Part shown: piece by piece, positions 53,828-64,000 of the stretch
How the letters are laid out: the number at the start of each line of letters is the position of its first letter
How positions within the stretch are numbered: position 1 is the first letter of the stretch
DNA from: Sphaerulina vaccinii
Lineage: Eukaryota > Ascomycota > Dothideomycetes > Mycosphaerellales > Mycosphaerellaceae
Length of the DNA: 64,000 nt
Assembly (NCBI GenBank): GCA_022570795.1
Contig: JAKUDP010000008.1
Location: 806,001 to 870,000 of the forward strand
Direction: 5' to 3'
Position numbers and translations under genes: made by a program
The notes under the pieces: generated by a model
What the model was told of the DNA's origin: nothing
The model's database searches: none
Seen by the model: the letters and a program-made list of their open reading frames with translations, nothing else

Positions 53828-54052
53828 ATGGGCACGACTTTTCATCTAGGCGTGGACCTCTCTGAGAGGTTTGCAGAGGACTTGTACCCACCGTACATCG
53901 AGTTGTTTCAGCAGCTCGACGCCATGCAGAAGAGAAGGGAGAAGGTGTCATCAGCGGATGAAGCCAAACTACTTCGAATGCATGCTGAGTTGGGGCGAGC
54001 GAGGCGAGCGATTGCTGAGATCAGAGCATCAGGCATAGGAGACCATATTTGA
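53828..54052 (+). CDS. Candidate 74-residue ORF downstream of FCP1, same frame
   Basis: The frame of FCP1 stays open for 95 codons after its TAG (53762-53764), and this ATG lies inside it. The product (MGTTFHLGVDLSERFAEDLY, then PPYIELFQQLDAMQKRREKV, ...) is helical and charged, more like real protein than a chance frame. I know no family for it. It could be a separate small gene, an FCP1 readthrough extension, or chance in a GC-rich stretch. Confidence 0.3.
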   Translation: MGTTFHLGVDLSERFAEDLYPPYIELFQQLDAMQKRREKVSSADEAKLLRMHAELGRARRAIAEIRASGIGDHI

Positions 54053-55066
54053 CGGCGGCGCATTGATGCTTTCGGTAACAATGCAGAGCACCATTCTCAC
54101 GGATCTTTGCAATCACTACGGCTTTGCACGCGGCCTCCACCTCCGCAGAGATCTCGTCCGTGATTCAGAGACAGCCTGTCAAAAGAGGCTCTTGCGAAGC
54201 GAAAGTGATTAGGGGGTTAGCAGTAGCGGCGACTTGCATATAGCGATAGCGATAGTGTGGCTCCTGAAGGTGGACAGCCAGGACTCTTGGTCCATATACC
54301 CAGGCAACGATGAATACGATATGATATTTTGAATAGTGAATGCTCTCTTCCTTTTCGGTGCTACGTGATTGATCATATATCGGCCAAGACCGGCCTTGTG
54401 CTTCCCATCCTTTCTCTCAGCCTCGACTAACATCACGGTCTCATCCATTCATTGGCAAGTGGTCTCCGGTGAGCAAGGCTGATGCCTGATGTGTATGCAG
54501 CTCATTCGGCGGCCTCAGCTTCTTTGCCGCGTCTCTGAACCAAGGTCTCCACCTCCATCCGCGAGCTACCACGTACTTTCAGCCACACAGGTTGACCACT
54601 CACCGAACAGCATCAGGTGAGAGCTCCGCAGCTGCATCTGCATCGCATCGCATCGCACGAGAGGACAAGGCTGAGCATTGTCATTGTGCGCCTTGATATT
54701 CAATAAGTACCACTACACCGTACCTACTGACTGACTGCCTTACACTTCGATTCGTGACTGGCACAGCATCAATATCACCATCACACAAGCCACCAGCTGC
54801 GAGAGAGTCGCTCGCGTTGCCAGCACATCTCAGCAGAAGCAGACTCTCTGTCTGCTGGACTTACTACTCATCTATTGAGCTCGCTTCGGCGTAGAATACA
54901 TGCTCCCAGGCGTGCAGTCACCTCCAGACTTGTACTTCAAGTCTTCGTTCACACCTCGTCCACCACGCAAGCGCAGTAAGAAGTGAGGCAGCAGCAGAAC
55001 AAGAGGCAGTAACAGGATCACTCTTTGCGGAGGGAGCACCGATCTCAGACAGACAGCAACAACAAC
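54053..55066. other. Intergenic, promoter of the F-box/LRR gene
   Basis: About 1 kb with small frames but no domain. Direct GCATC iterations occur near 54640 (CATCGCATCGCATCGCAC). No other feature is seen. Confidence 0.45.
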
Positions 55067-57101
55067 ATGGCCACGGCAGTAGCGACTCAGACCGAGACGC
55101 TCGCCGTGCGGCCGAAGGAGAAGCACAAGACAACTCTGCACGACTTGTCTGAGGAGCTCGTGGGCCTCATCATCGAGCGGGTATGCCGGACCACTTGAGT
55201 CTTGATAGATAAGTACAAAGATCTAGGCTGACGCTTGCTTTTAGGTGATCAGACCATCAGACCTCAAGAACGTGTGTTTAGTCTCCAAGCAGTTCCATGA
55301 ACTCGCCGTACGTTCCCTGTATCGCAATGTCTCTCTCGACTTGGGCAGCGACAACGACAATCGTCTGTCATCATTCCTTAGACCAGGCAACAAAGGCCTG
55401 AAGCACATTCGCCAGCTGCGGCTCTACCTTGCAGAGACAACAGACAGATGCAATCAGGAGCGACAGGCACAGTTCGCAACTCGTATGATCTTGGAATTCC
55501 TTCCTGAAGACATACTTGAAGAGTTCAGGTGCGTATCTAAGATAGGAATAGCACAAGATACCCAAGATCAGCGCGGTGCTGATGAATGGGGCATTCCCAC
55601 ACGACAAAGGCGCGGTGCTGATGCTAACAGTTATCATCGGAACAGCTGGTGTCCCTGGAAGGCTTTCTCTGCGGAAACTTTGCTCCTCCTGTACAAGCGT
55701 CAGCGGAAGATGAGATGGCTCGAGGTTATGGACCTTGATCGCGATGTCCTTCCGGATCTGAAGAAAGCTGTCAAGACCACATCTACCATGTTCCAGAATA
55801 CGAGGAAATTGGCACTGTATCCAGAGAATCGAGATACACTGAACTTGAGCGGGTACTTCTTGGAGAAATGTAAGGATAAGGTGGAAGAGCTGATCGTGCA
55901 TTGTAATTTCAGCGACTTGGGAGGTTCGAACGTGCCCAACAACCGAGAGCTGAATGACTCTGCGACTGAGCCGGGCTTGCTGAGCAGAACGATCTTCGCG
56001 AGCATGATGCCATTCGAGAAGTGCGAACCTCTGAAGAACCTCACAAGCTTAAGGCTGCATCGCATCAGTCTGCGACATTGTGCTGATACGTGGTGCAAGT
56101 TTATCAACTTCCACCAGCTAGAACACCTTCGATTATACCACTGCGCAGGAGCAGATACGCTACTTGGCCAATTGTCGAAGTCATCAAATCTGCCGAAAAC
56201 TTTGAAGGTGCTCGAGTTACAACATCGCGACAACTCCGATAATGAAGCTCTTCTCGCACTGGACGGCTTTCTCTGCCTCGTTTCTGGTCTCCGAGACATG
56301 GTCATCGATCTGGAGAACACGAAGGCTCTGCCAGCTGCAGCTGGAATTGTGCGCCATGGCAAGACACTCGAGCTACTGAGCGTGCACTGTGCGGGCAACG
56401 ACAACCACTCCTCGACGTCGATAACTTCCGACACGGAAACTGAGGAACTGGTATGGGATGCTGAAGACTTCGAAAAGATCTGCAAGGCTTGCAAAGATCT
56501 CGAGCAGCTGTCCTGTGCGTGGCCGTCGACGAGCCTGATACGTAAGCCCAGCAGCGAATGGCGGCACTATGAGACCTGTATCCTAGAGCTAAGGAACATG
56601 GTGACACTCCACATTACCACGTGGCCGACGAACAAGCCAAGCACACAGCTCTTGCCGAGAGAGGTATACGAGACGTTACTGCGGACCCTGGCGCAGCGAA
56701 TGTTCGAATTCGCAGTCAACGGAAAGAAAGTGTCCTCCGTCTTAGGCGCAGACTCATCAGATGAAGAAGACAACGCAGCGGAAGCCCCAGCACAGGACTC
56801 CGACCATCTGGTGCGACCTTCCAAGCTACGCCTTATTGCGTTTGGCACCTCCGATCGCATCTATGAGCGTGAAGACTCCAAGAACCAAATCATCTACCTC
56901 AATTCCTCAGCAATAAATGCTGAAGGCAAATCTGTACCACATGCTGTGAACTTAGGCTGGTGTTTGAGACAGTACGTGGAACCTAGGAGTGAGGTGTTGG
57001 ATTTTGTCTTACATAATTACCATCTTCCGGTTAGTGATTATCATGCTAGTACAGGGAGGAGGCATCCTCCTGCGGGGTGGGATGATGAGGATGATATTTG
57101 A
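55067..57101 (+). CDS. F-box protein with LRR-like C-terminal region
   Basis: Exon 55067-55180 (MATAVATQTETLAVRPKEKH) and exon 55245-57101, with a 64-bp intron (GTATGC donor, CTGAC branch, TTTTAG acceptor), giving 656 residues. Exon 1 ends in TLHDLSEELVGLIIER and exon 2 starts VIRPSDLKNVCLVSKQFHEL, which together form an F-box at about 26-70. The remainder contains leucine-rich repeats: LRLHRISLRHCADTW, LEHLRLYHCAGADTL, LKVLELQHRDNSDNE. The C-terminus is acidic, then ends in an RRHPPAGWDDEDDI tail. F-box proteins present substrates to SCF ubiquitin ligases; the target is unknown. Start and exon 1 are inferred from the F-box continuity. Confidence 0.82.
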
Positions 57102-57707
57102 CAACAAGAGTTGGGCACGAATGAGTGATCTGTTGGAAGATCTTACGAAAAGCGGGCGGACGGACTGCTGCTGTAGACAGATTGGAATGTTAATGATATA
57201 TACCCAGGTGGGCTTTGCTTTGGACATACACTTTCAACTGGTGTCACACATGAAGATGTCGCTGTCGAGTCGTGCTCGAGGTGATATCTCCAGAAAAACC
57301 GACATTGAAGCAGAAGGTACGGTGTGCACTTTCCCAAATATCATGAATTTCGCCAAAACCATTAATTCGAGCTTTTCGCCATAACTTACCACACACAGTT
57401 CCGAATACCTTAAAACCTCACACACATTCTTCAAAGGTCTCAAGTAGGCCATATGTCAAATATTAGGTTCTATCGAAGTGTTCTCGGCCATCTCCTCGTC
57501 GTCCCAGTGGTTTCGGGCAACCCTAAGAATTGTATCCTGAAAGTGGAAGTTGAAATTCCTGACATGCATGTTCGAGACTCCATCCACTGAGTGAGTATAC
57601 ACTTGGTCCTTAGGCACTGCTACTTCCTGGTGAAGGGTTCTCGCCCTTGTGCAGCCTTTCATCTGCCCTCCAGGCGGCCTGCGCAGCATCTCCAGCTTAT
57701 CGATTCA
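57102..57707. other. Intergenic, possible second exon of the small F-box-like gene
   Basis: About 600 bp. The minus-strand frame 57689-57456 (LEMLRRPPGGQMKG-type start) shares the frame of the gene at 57708-58139 after two tandem stops and could be its second exon. Confidence 0.35.
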
Positions 57708-58139
57708 TTATAGTGACTGCTGCCATCGCGGATGCCTGACTATAGCCCTCCCATCCACTGACGCCGCATTGTCCACTACGATAATATTCTTTCTAGTACG
57801 AAAATTATGATAGCGGTCTGTCCCGTTAACATAAAAGTCGTACCAAGAAGTGAAACTTGGGGGCAACATGCGCTTCTGTACACAGTCAAGAGCAGTGAAC
57901 CAGCCTTCGGCCTCCTCGATATGTGCCGCGACGAAGATGTTATGCCGGTAGTACTGTTTCCCGAGTGCCTCGCGGTGGTTTCGATTGACTTGCAATATCG
58001 AAGGAAATGTGACGCGGATGTATTTGCCAGTTGGGACTGTGAATGTGAAGTCGTAGATCTCGTCGAAAAGCTCTTGTGGTAATGCCTGGATCTGATCTCG
58101 AAGTGACTTTGTCGACTTGGTGGAAAGTGCGTCGATCAT
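57708..58139 (-). CDS. Small F-box-like protein, possibly with a further 3' exon
   Basis: A 143-residue frame from the ATG at 58139 (MIDALSTKSTKSLRDQIQAL). The opening PQELFDEIYDFTFTVPTG is a degenerate F-box of the type common in dothideomycete gene families, followed by ILQVNRNHREALGKQYYRHN. The frame ends in tandem stops TAA TGA. A 45-bp stretch containing them starts with GT (GTCAGG) and ends with AG (ATAAG), with a length divisible by three; if it is an intron, the protein continues to 57456 with LEMLRRPPGGQMKGCTR. The donor is weak, so I give only the first part. No substrate is predicted. Confidence 0.6.
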   Translation of the reverse strand: MIDALSTKSTKSLRDQIQALPQELFDEIYDFTFTVPTGKYIRVTFPSILQVNRNHREALGKQYYRHNIFVAAHIEEAEGWFTALDCVQKRMLPPSFTSWYDFYVNGTDRYHNFRTRKNIIVVDNAASVDGRAIVRHPRWQQSL

Positions 58140-58349
58140 GATGAGTATCGTCCTATTCGCGTGTAAGGCCGTAAATGTGAAGTGTGGATGTATCGTCAAG
58201 ATCTGAAGGATAGCCTAAGACTTGGGTATGATACTTTTCCTCCCACTGGCTCACACTGTGGAGCTACCACTCTTGCCACGAAGCTTGAATTGAGACCAAC
58301 TATAAGCTGTGAGTGGAGGCTTGTTCCTGCTATGCACTTACGAGCCACC

Positions 58350-59897
58350 TCAGACTCTCCTTAGAATCGTCACAGCCTCCTGTACCAACTCAATCCACAT
58401 CTCATCTTCCACATCCCTCGGCGTCTGCACCAAACTCATCTGCTCAGCCTGCACTTTCGGAGACTTCGAACACATTCTAATCGCCATCTCCAACCCATCA
58501 ACCACGTATATCATATCCACTCGACCGTCTTTTCGAAACCAAGGAGAAGCACCAGGTCTCAATCGCATAGCTTGATCGATTCCATCGAATGCTAACATTG
58601 GATGGTTGTTGTCTTCGAAGATCTCGTATTCGCCATCGTGCATTGCTAGGGAGATGGCTGTAGGTGTATCGGGAGTTGATCCGAGAGATGACGCTGGCAT
58701 AGGCTGTGAGCCTGCTGTCCAATGTCCGACGTAGTCTTTCCATTTATCGCCTGTATTGATGCCCTCTGGAGCTGTGTAAGGTGGGAAATCCGACATGCTC
58801 CATTTCGCAGGTAAAGTGTCATAGAGTGGCCAGATTCGAAATGTGAAAATTGCAGCTACGAGCTTCTTTATGGTTGGCCATCCGAGTGATGAGTTCGTCA
58901 TGATTGCTAGGCTCATTAGACGAGGATTGTTGAAGGTCACAGGTAGATCATGAATTCTATGTCCACCCATCACGTAGCAAGTGTAGCCTGGATCGTTATC
59001 TCCAGAGTGTCCGAAGAATGTCTGATCCATTGCCCAACCCATGCCCATTGCTGATGTCGAGTCATGGGGGGCTGCTAGCGTGAGCATTTTTCGAGCAGTT
59101 TGTGTAGTCAAGAAACCAGTTTGAGAGTAGAGAGATCTCTGAATCGCGGCTGTGGCTTTCAAAAGGTCTGTAGGCGTGGTCCACAGGCCAGCTGCTGCCA
59201 ATTCTGTGAAACGATGGTAGCCTCGTGGAGATGATGTGCCAGGCGTATAGGCCGTATAATGTGCTCTAGCATAATTGTTGTCTCCTGAAGCGGTATCGCC
59301 GTATCGACTTCTCGACATGCCTAGCGGTCCCAGTACGGTCTGTTGCATGAAGTCTGCGAACGGCGTCCAAGTGACATGTTCCAATACCATCTGCAGAAGT
59401 GTAAAGCCACCACCTGAGTAGCTGTACTGGCTCCCTGGCAAGCTGTTGAACCGTATGCGTGGAGTATTGGAAGGTGGCTTTCCACTGAATATCTCCTGAT
59501 ATTTCGCCGGTTCGCCAACATATCCTGGAAAGCCATGTTGGCTCAGTCCGGAGCGATGACTGAGAAGCATGCCAACTGTGACATGCTGCATGAGATGTCT
59601 TGTATTGTCGTCCACGATGGTGTCTACAATCTCGGCTGGGATGAATTCGATGACTTTGGATTCATAGCTGAGCGTCCCTTGATCCACTAACTTTGCGACT
59701 GCCAATGCTGTAATTGCTTTGGATATGCTGCATGCTTGGTAGACTGTTTCCGAGTTCTCATCTCCTCTTGACATGACATGATGCTGTACAGGGCTGAGTG
59801 GATCGTCTAGGAATGCCATGGAAACAGAAGGTATTCCTGCTTCTCGTAGCTGTCCCGTGTTGACAGTGAAGGTCTCGAGATCTTTGAGAACTCCCAT
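58350..59897 (-). CDS. Beta-lactamase-family serine hydrolase
   Basis: A 515-residue intronless frame with ATG at 59897. The class C/DD-peptidase-like catalytic tetrad motif SxxK is seen as CSISK (Ser57, Lys60) in TVYQACSISKAITALAVAKL. Further motifs: LLSHRSGLSQHG, the YxN-equivalent GSQYSYSGGGFTLLQM (Tyr-Ser-Gly here), LGMSRSRYG and the third motif region FFGHSGDNDPGY. The C-terminal 150 residues form a lipocalin-like beta domain with a DYVGHW start, as in many fungal members. There is no signal peptide, so it is probably cytosolic. Substrates are usually esters or amides of secondary metabolites and are not predictable. Confidence 0.88.
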   Translation of the reverse strand: MGVLKDLETFTVNTGQLREAGIPSVSMAFLDDPLSPVQHHVMSRGDENSETVYQACSISKAITALAVAKLVDQGTLSYESKVIEFIPAEIVDTIVDDNTRHLMQHVTVGMLLSHRSGLSQHGFPGYVGEPAKYQEIFSGKPPSNTPRIRFNSLPGSQYSYSGGGFTLLQMVLEHVTWTPFADFMQQTVLGPLGMSRSRYGDTASGDNNYARAHYTAYTPGTSSPRGYHRFTELAAAGLWTTPTDLLKATAAIQRSLYSQTGFLTTQTARKMLTLAAPHDSTSAMGMGWAMDQTFFGHSGDNDPGYTCYVMGGHRIHDLPVTFNNPRLMSLAIMTNSSLGWPTIKKLVAAIFTFRIWPLYDTLPAKWSMSDFPPYTAPEGINTGDKWKDYVGHWTAGSQPMPASSLGSTPDTPTAISLAMHDGEYEIFEDNNHPMLAFDGIDQAMRLRPGASPWFRKDGRVDMIYVVDGLEMAIRMCSKSPKVQAEQMSLVQTPRDVEDEMWIELVQEAVTILRRV

Positions 59898-60876
59898 GAT
59901 TGCTCATGAGCATTCCGCGTCTGGTGAAGATTTCGTGGTATGTTAGGGCAGAAGAGTCTGAGGTATAAGCTCACCGCATTATGTGAGTCAAAGAGTGCTC
60001 AAGCCTGTGTGAAACATCCGACTTCAGCTGTACGTTATACGCCGATACGTCTGTCATCATGGCTAATCCTTTGATAGGCCTTAAGACGAGAAGTCCGTGG
60101 TGGCTGCAGATTTCGAACGGAAGTGCTGCCTTGCCGAACTCCGCCAAGTCCAATCGTCAGACCATGAAGAGGATTTCCATTCTCGCATATACACGAAGTC
60201 GACAGTAGCAGATCTAGGTGGAGCGGTGGTGGCGTAGTGCAGGCTGATTATGAGAGATGAAGTATAATAAGTAGTACGTTTCGCATGACGTTCGCCATAG
60301 TCGCCAGTGCTACTGCAGGGCTGCAAAGTCTGTTCGTGGTTATGAAGAGGAGAGCAGGGGTTGATTCCGTGCCGAAGAGATATGTAAGGCATATGTGGAC
60401 AGCCTCCGGAAACATGAAGTGTGCCATCGAGGAAAGAAGATCATCGAAAACGAGTATGACGGCTGTCGAGGCATCGAACTATCTTGATCACAGAGTTCGA
60501 ATATCAAGATCATATACCGCCTATCACATGAACATCAATGTCACGAAACGTGGACATGGCGTGATACCACTCGCGACCACTCAAGTAGTGCGTAGATGGA
60601 AGTCACATAAAGGTCCATCACAGCGCACATAAGAGATCTGCTCTCGTCGTCTCAACGATTGTTTTACTTTCTTGGTATCTATCCTGCCTGGAGGGTATCA
60701 TTTTTGCCAATCTGGTTATCATACACAGACCATCAACCATCTCCTCCTCCCATCGACAGCTTTCCACAAACGCCGATATGTGCATCCCGCTAAAGTATCA
60801 TCACAAATGGACCTCCATCATCTCCAGCCTAGGGATCTGCCTGGTCGAGCTCGCTATCACAAACTGCACAGTGCGT
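59898..60876. other. Intergenic between hydrolase and ISU1
   Basis: About 980 bp, including the hydrolase promoter and ISU1 3' UTR. Frames at 60285-60632 and elsewhere lack domains or continuity. Confidence 0.45.
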
Positions 60877-61539
60877 CTATGCAGTTGCGACAGTCTCGAC
60901 TTCAATCTTAGGCATAGCAGCGCCAGTACCACCAAGATCGGTGGCCTTCTGCTTAGGGTTCTTGGTATAGTAATTGTTGATGGCCGATTTAATGGCATCC
61001 TCTGCAAGCATAGAGCAGTGCACTGTATCACGTATTAGCACTCATTTCATCCCAACCCTCTTCAGCTGTATATCCAAGGCTGACTTACGCTTCACAGGAG
61101 GCAAACACAACTCCTTCGCAATCTCCGTATTCCTAATCCTGCCAGCCTGCTCCAAAGTCATCCCTCTCACCAACTCCGTCAAATAACTCGAACTCGCAAT
61201 CGCCGATCCGCAGCCAAAAGTCTTGAATACAACATCTTTGATCATATCTTGTCCGTCCTTATCCTTTCCGACTTTAATCTGCAACTTCATGACATCTCCG
61301 CAAGCAGGTGCGCCCACGAGTCCAGTTCCAACATCGGCGTCGTTCTTTTGCATCGAGCCCACATTTCGTGGGTTGTTGTAGTGGTCTAGGACCTTCTCGT
61401 GGTAAGATCTGCGGGCGTTCTGTTGCACGATTGGTGCTGATGTGCGTGCGACGAAGGCATTTCGTGCTGTTGAGTTGGCTGCTGTGCGGAGAGCAGATGT
61501 GGCTGTCGCCGGGGCCGTGGCGAGGACGCGCTTGAACAT
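60877..61539 (-). CDS. ISU1: Mitochondrial iron-sulfur cluster scaffold protein
   Basis: Scaffold on which [2Fe-2S] clusters are assembled in mitochondria. Exons: 61539-61089 and 61022-60877, giving 198 residues, with a 66-bp intron (GTAAGT donor, ACAG acceptor). The N-terminal 45 residues (MFKRVLATAPATATSALRTA...) are an Arg/Ala-rich transit peptide ending in NARRSYHEKVLDHY. The IscU-type core is YNNPRNVGSM, GLVGAPACGDVMKLQIK (Cys ligand), FKTFGCGSAIASSSYLTE (Cys ligand) and LCLPPVK joined across the intron to LHCSMLAEDAIKSAI (Cys ligand). The LPPVK chaperone site is intact. Housekeeping gene; the start lies about 330 bp from the second AT-rich island. Confidence 0.97.
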
Positions 61540-61879
61540 TGTGAGGGTATTCGCTGGTTTTCAAGGTGAGTTCTGGTTGTTCTGAGGTCCAATCGATAAT
61601 TTCGGTGATGGTGTCAGTGTTGGGAGGTGTTGTTGTAGGTGAAGAGTAACTGAGGAGGCAATCGTCATGGTAGAAGCTTTGTGAATCTCGACTCGGCTGC
61701 ACGTCCTTTGCACCAATCAGCGGTCGTTAAAGTTATCTCCGATGACGCTCGACCTGAAAGAGAAACGAACAGCGAGGGCGAGGTGATGTATATAACCAGG
61801 AGAGACCCACTGCGCACAGGCGCACGGCAATAGAGTAGCCGAGGATGCTGCGACCGATTGTTTACTATGCGCGTCGCAC

Positions 61880-64000
61880 CTATTATTATCTTCTCTTCTA
61901 TTATCTTATACTCTTCTTACTATATTAACTTTACTATTACTAATTATATTATAATAGAAGGTATTATTCGTTTCTTATACTACTAGTTTGTTTACTACTA
62001 TCTACTATATAATTAGCTATTAACCTCGCTGTTACTAACGCGTCTAATACGCTATACTAATATCTTACTATTTTTATTATTTTTTCTATATATACTTATT
62101 TAACTAAAAAGCTAGTAGACTATTCTATAATAATATTATATTCTATATAATAGATATATCGACTAGCTATTATTATACGACTTTGCTATCTACAAAGTTG
62201 CAAGCTTCTTCTATTATAAGCTACTTTTATATTATTTTATTCTATAACTATTAAATAGTATAGCTTAATATTATTATTACTAGAAGAGGTATATATAATA
62301 ATATAATAGATAGTAGTATAGCTTCTAGCTCGAGGCTAGTCTTATTCTTAATATAGTATATTAATTTATTTATAGAGAAGTTTATAACTAGTACTATCTA
62401 CTATAAGAAAATAGTAAGCTAGTACTTTATTACTTTATTATAATTATTAGTATTAATATATACTTTTTTAAGCTAATTTTCTATAGTATAGTATCTATTT
62501 TTTAGTAAGAAGATGTTTTCTTTAAACTTAGTTAATTATTATAATACTATATTATTTTTAATATATTTAAGTACTTCTACTATTATTTTATTATATATAA
62601 AATATAGCTCGAAACTAGACTCCTCTTAGCTATATATCTATTTATTATAATTAGACTACTTTAGTATACTATATATAATATTAGAAATAAAAATATAGTA
62701 GTAGGAAAGAATATACTTATAATAGAAAATATAACTATACTAGCTATTAATTTCTAGCTTACAAATATTACTATTATTATAGTCGATCTTGCCTTACTTA
62801 TACTTTTCTATAATTAAAGCCTATACTAGATATAGTATTTTAGTAGTCTATAGTAGTATTAGAAGCTAGCTCTAGAAAGTATTAATAGTAGCTTTACCTC
62901 TATAGCTCGACTATAGACTCTCTTCTACTTTAGTACTACTTTTAGAAGACTATATAGAATAGCTTAGTATCTAGTATTTATTAATAGATACCTAGAGAGA
63001 CTTTTTAGCTCTCTATTAAACTTACTTATTTTTTTTATAAAGCTTTCTATATATATATTACTTACTTTATAATATTAAGTTCAATTACTATTATAGAATC
63101 TATAGATAGAGTAGTATTACCTATAGAGCGCATCGAAGTACTATTATTATTAGTAATTAAAGCTCCTAACTTCTAAGTAATATTATAAAAGCTATAGAAA
63201 AGATAGTAAAATATAGAAGCTAAGCTATTATATATATAAACTAATTTCTAAAAGGCAAGGAGCTAATAGTAGATATTACCTATTTAGACTTATAACAAGT
63301 AGCTCGAAGCTTTAATTAGAGTATTAATAATAGCTACTACCTATTCTAAAATAGAAACTAACTAACTATTAGAACCTAGAGATTAGTTACTACTCTCTTA
63401 GAATAGAAGTATACTTATATTCTAAAACTACTTTCTCTAGTTAAAAAGCTCTTATTAGGTATAGGCCGGCTTAAACCTACTACTCTCTACTAAATACTAC
63501 TAGAACAAGATCTATAATACTATTCTAGTAGTATAGTAAGGTAGAATATAGTACTTCTAGAAAAATAGAATAGATAGAATTAAAACTCCTACTCTATTCT
63601 TTATAGAGATTAAAAAAGTCTTTATAGATAGTAATAAAAAAGCAAAGGCCCTAGATAAGCTAGCTAAGCTTAAGTACTCTCTAGAACAACTATAGTATAT
63701 ATACTAGCTAGAATTCGACAAACTTCTAAATATAGTAGGTAGGAATATATAGAAATTAGATATAAAAATTACCTTACTTAAGTAGATATATTCGGACTTT
63801 GCTATTTAAGGTATAGTAGCCTTACTAGTTATTATAGAGTACTACGAATATACTATAGAAGTTAAGTATATTATAACTAACTTAGAAAGTACTAACTAGT
63901 TCTAATATACGAATTAGAAGTAGTTAGAGGCAAATACAAAGCAGACTAGAATTTTATTAATAGTATCTACTAATACTATAGGAGGTCGCTTAACTAATAT
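61880..64000. mobile_element. Second AT-saturated RIP-like repeat island, class unknown
   Basis: Composition changes abruptly near 61880 (GCGCGTCGCACCTATTATTA) to A/T alternation up to the end of the window. As in the first island, residual CA is mostly CAA and residual TG mostly TTG. A plus-strand frame from about 63600 to 64000 is broken by TAG codons, with readable pieces ALDKLAKLKYSLEQLQ, EFDKLLNIVGRNIQ, YSDFAI and RILLIVSTNTIGGRLTN. It looks like a decayed transposon protein, but I cannot assign the class. There are no visible LTRs or inverted repeats, and the element runs off the window. Confidence 0.6.

Noticed and set aside
1..64000. CRISPR arrays, rRNA or bacterial-type operons
   Set aside because: The window is eukaryotic; no regularly spaced repeats or rRNA segments were seen.

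Overview
The window looks like a filamentous ascomycete chromosome, most likely a dothideomycete of the Mycosphaerellaceae type. This is inferred from protein families, gene-dense blocks with short introns (about 46-66 bp, GT-AG with CTGAC/CTAAC-like branch sites), and two abrupt AT-saturated repeat islands with a repeat-induced point mutation (RIP)-like signature. I had no database access, so species and orthology are not confirmed. Gene models were spliced by hand.

Layout. 1-22.5 kb is a gene-rich block: a secreted protein, a UstYa-like oxidase, a very large DNMT5-type DNA methyltransferase/SNF2 protein, a POT peptide transporter, a putative zinc-ribbon protein, a PXA-PX-nexin-C sorting nexin, cytosolic tyrosyl-tRNA synthetase, an RBR-type ubiquitin ligase and mitochondrial GatB. 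22.9-27.9 kb is an accessory, metabolism-like group: an amidase-signature gene with five introns and one frameshift, and two tail-to-tail CmcJ/AsaB-like paralogs, one with four introns and one with none. 28.5-35.9 kb holds a 50-codon candidate small gene, a CorA-like membrane protein, a divergently transcribed NLR-like protein (alpha/beta hydrolase - NB-ARC - TPR) and a cysteine-rich secreted protein.

36.9-48.1 kb is an AT-rich transposon nest. A 32-bp inverted repeat encloses a decayed Tc1/mariner-type transposase. That element is interrupted by a gag-only LTR element with a near-perfect 5-bp target duplication, and the gag of that element is in turn interrupted by a Ty3/Gypsy chromovirus. 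48.9-61.5 kb is gene-rich again: secreted alpha-carbonic anhydrase (with a GC-AG intron), FCP1 CTD phosphatase, an F-box/LRR protein, a small F-box-like gene, a beta-lactamase-family hydrolase and the Fe-S scaffold ISU1. From about 61.88 kb to the window end a second AT-saturated repeat begins.

Connections. The DNMT5-type enzyme is a candidate maintenance methylase for silenced repeats such as the two islands here. The NLR, CorA-like and cysteine-rich genes form an accessory block directly beside the larger island, as is common for fast-evolving fungal genes. The housekeeping genes (TyrRS, GatB, ISU1, FCP1) are compact and look intact.
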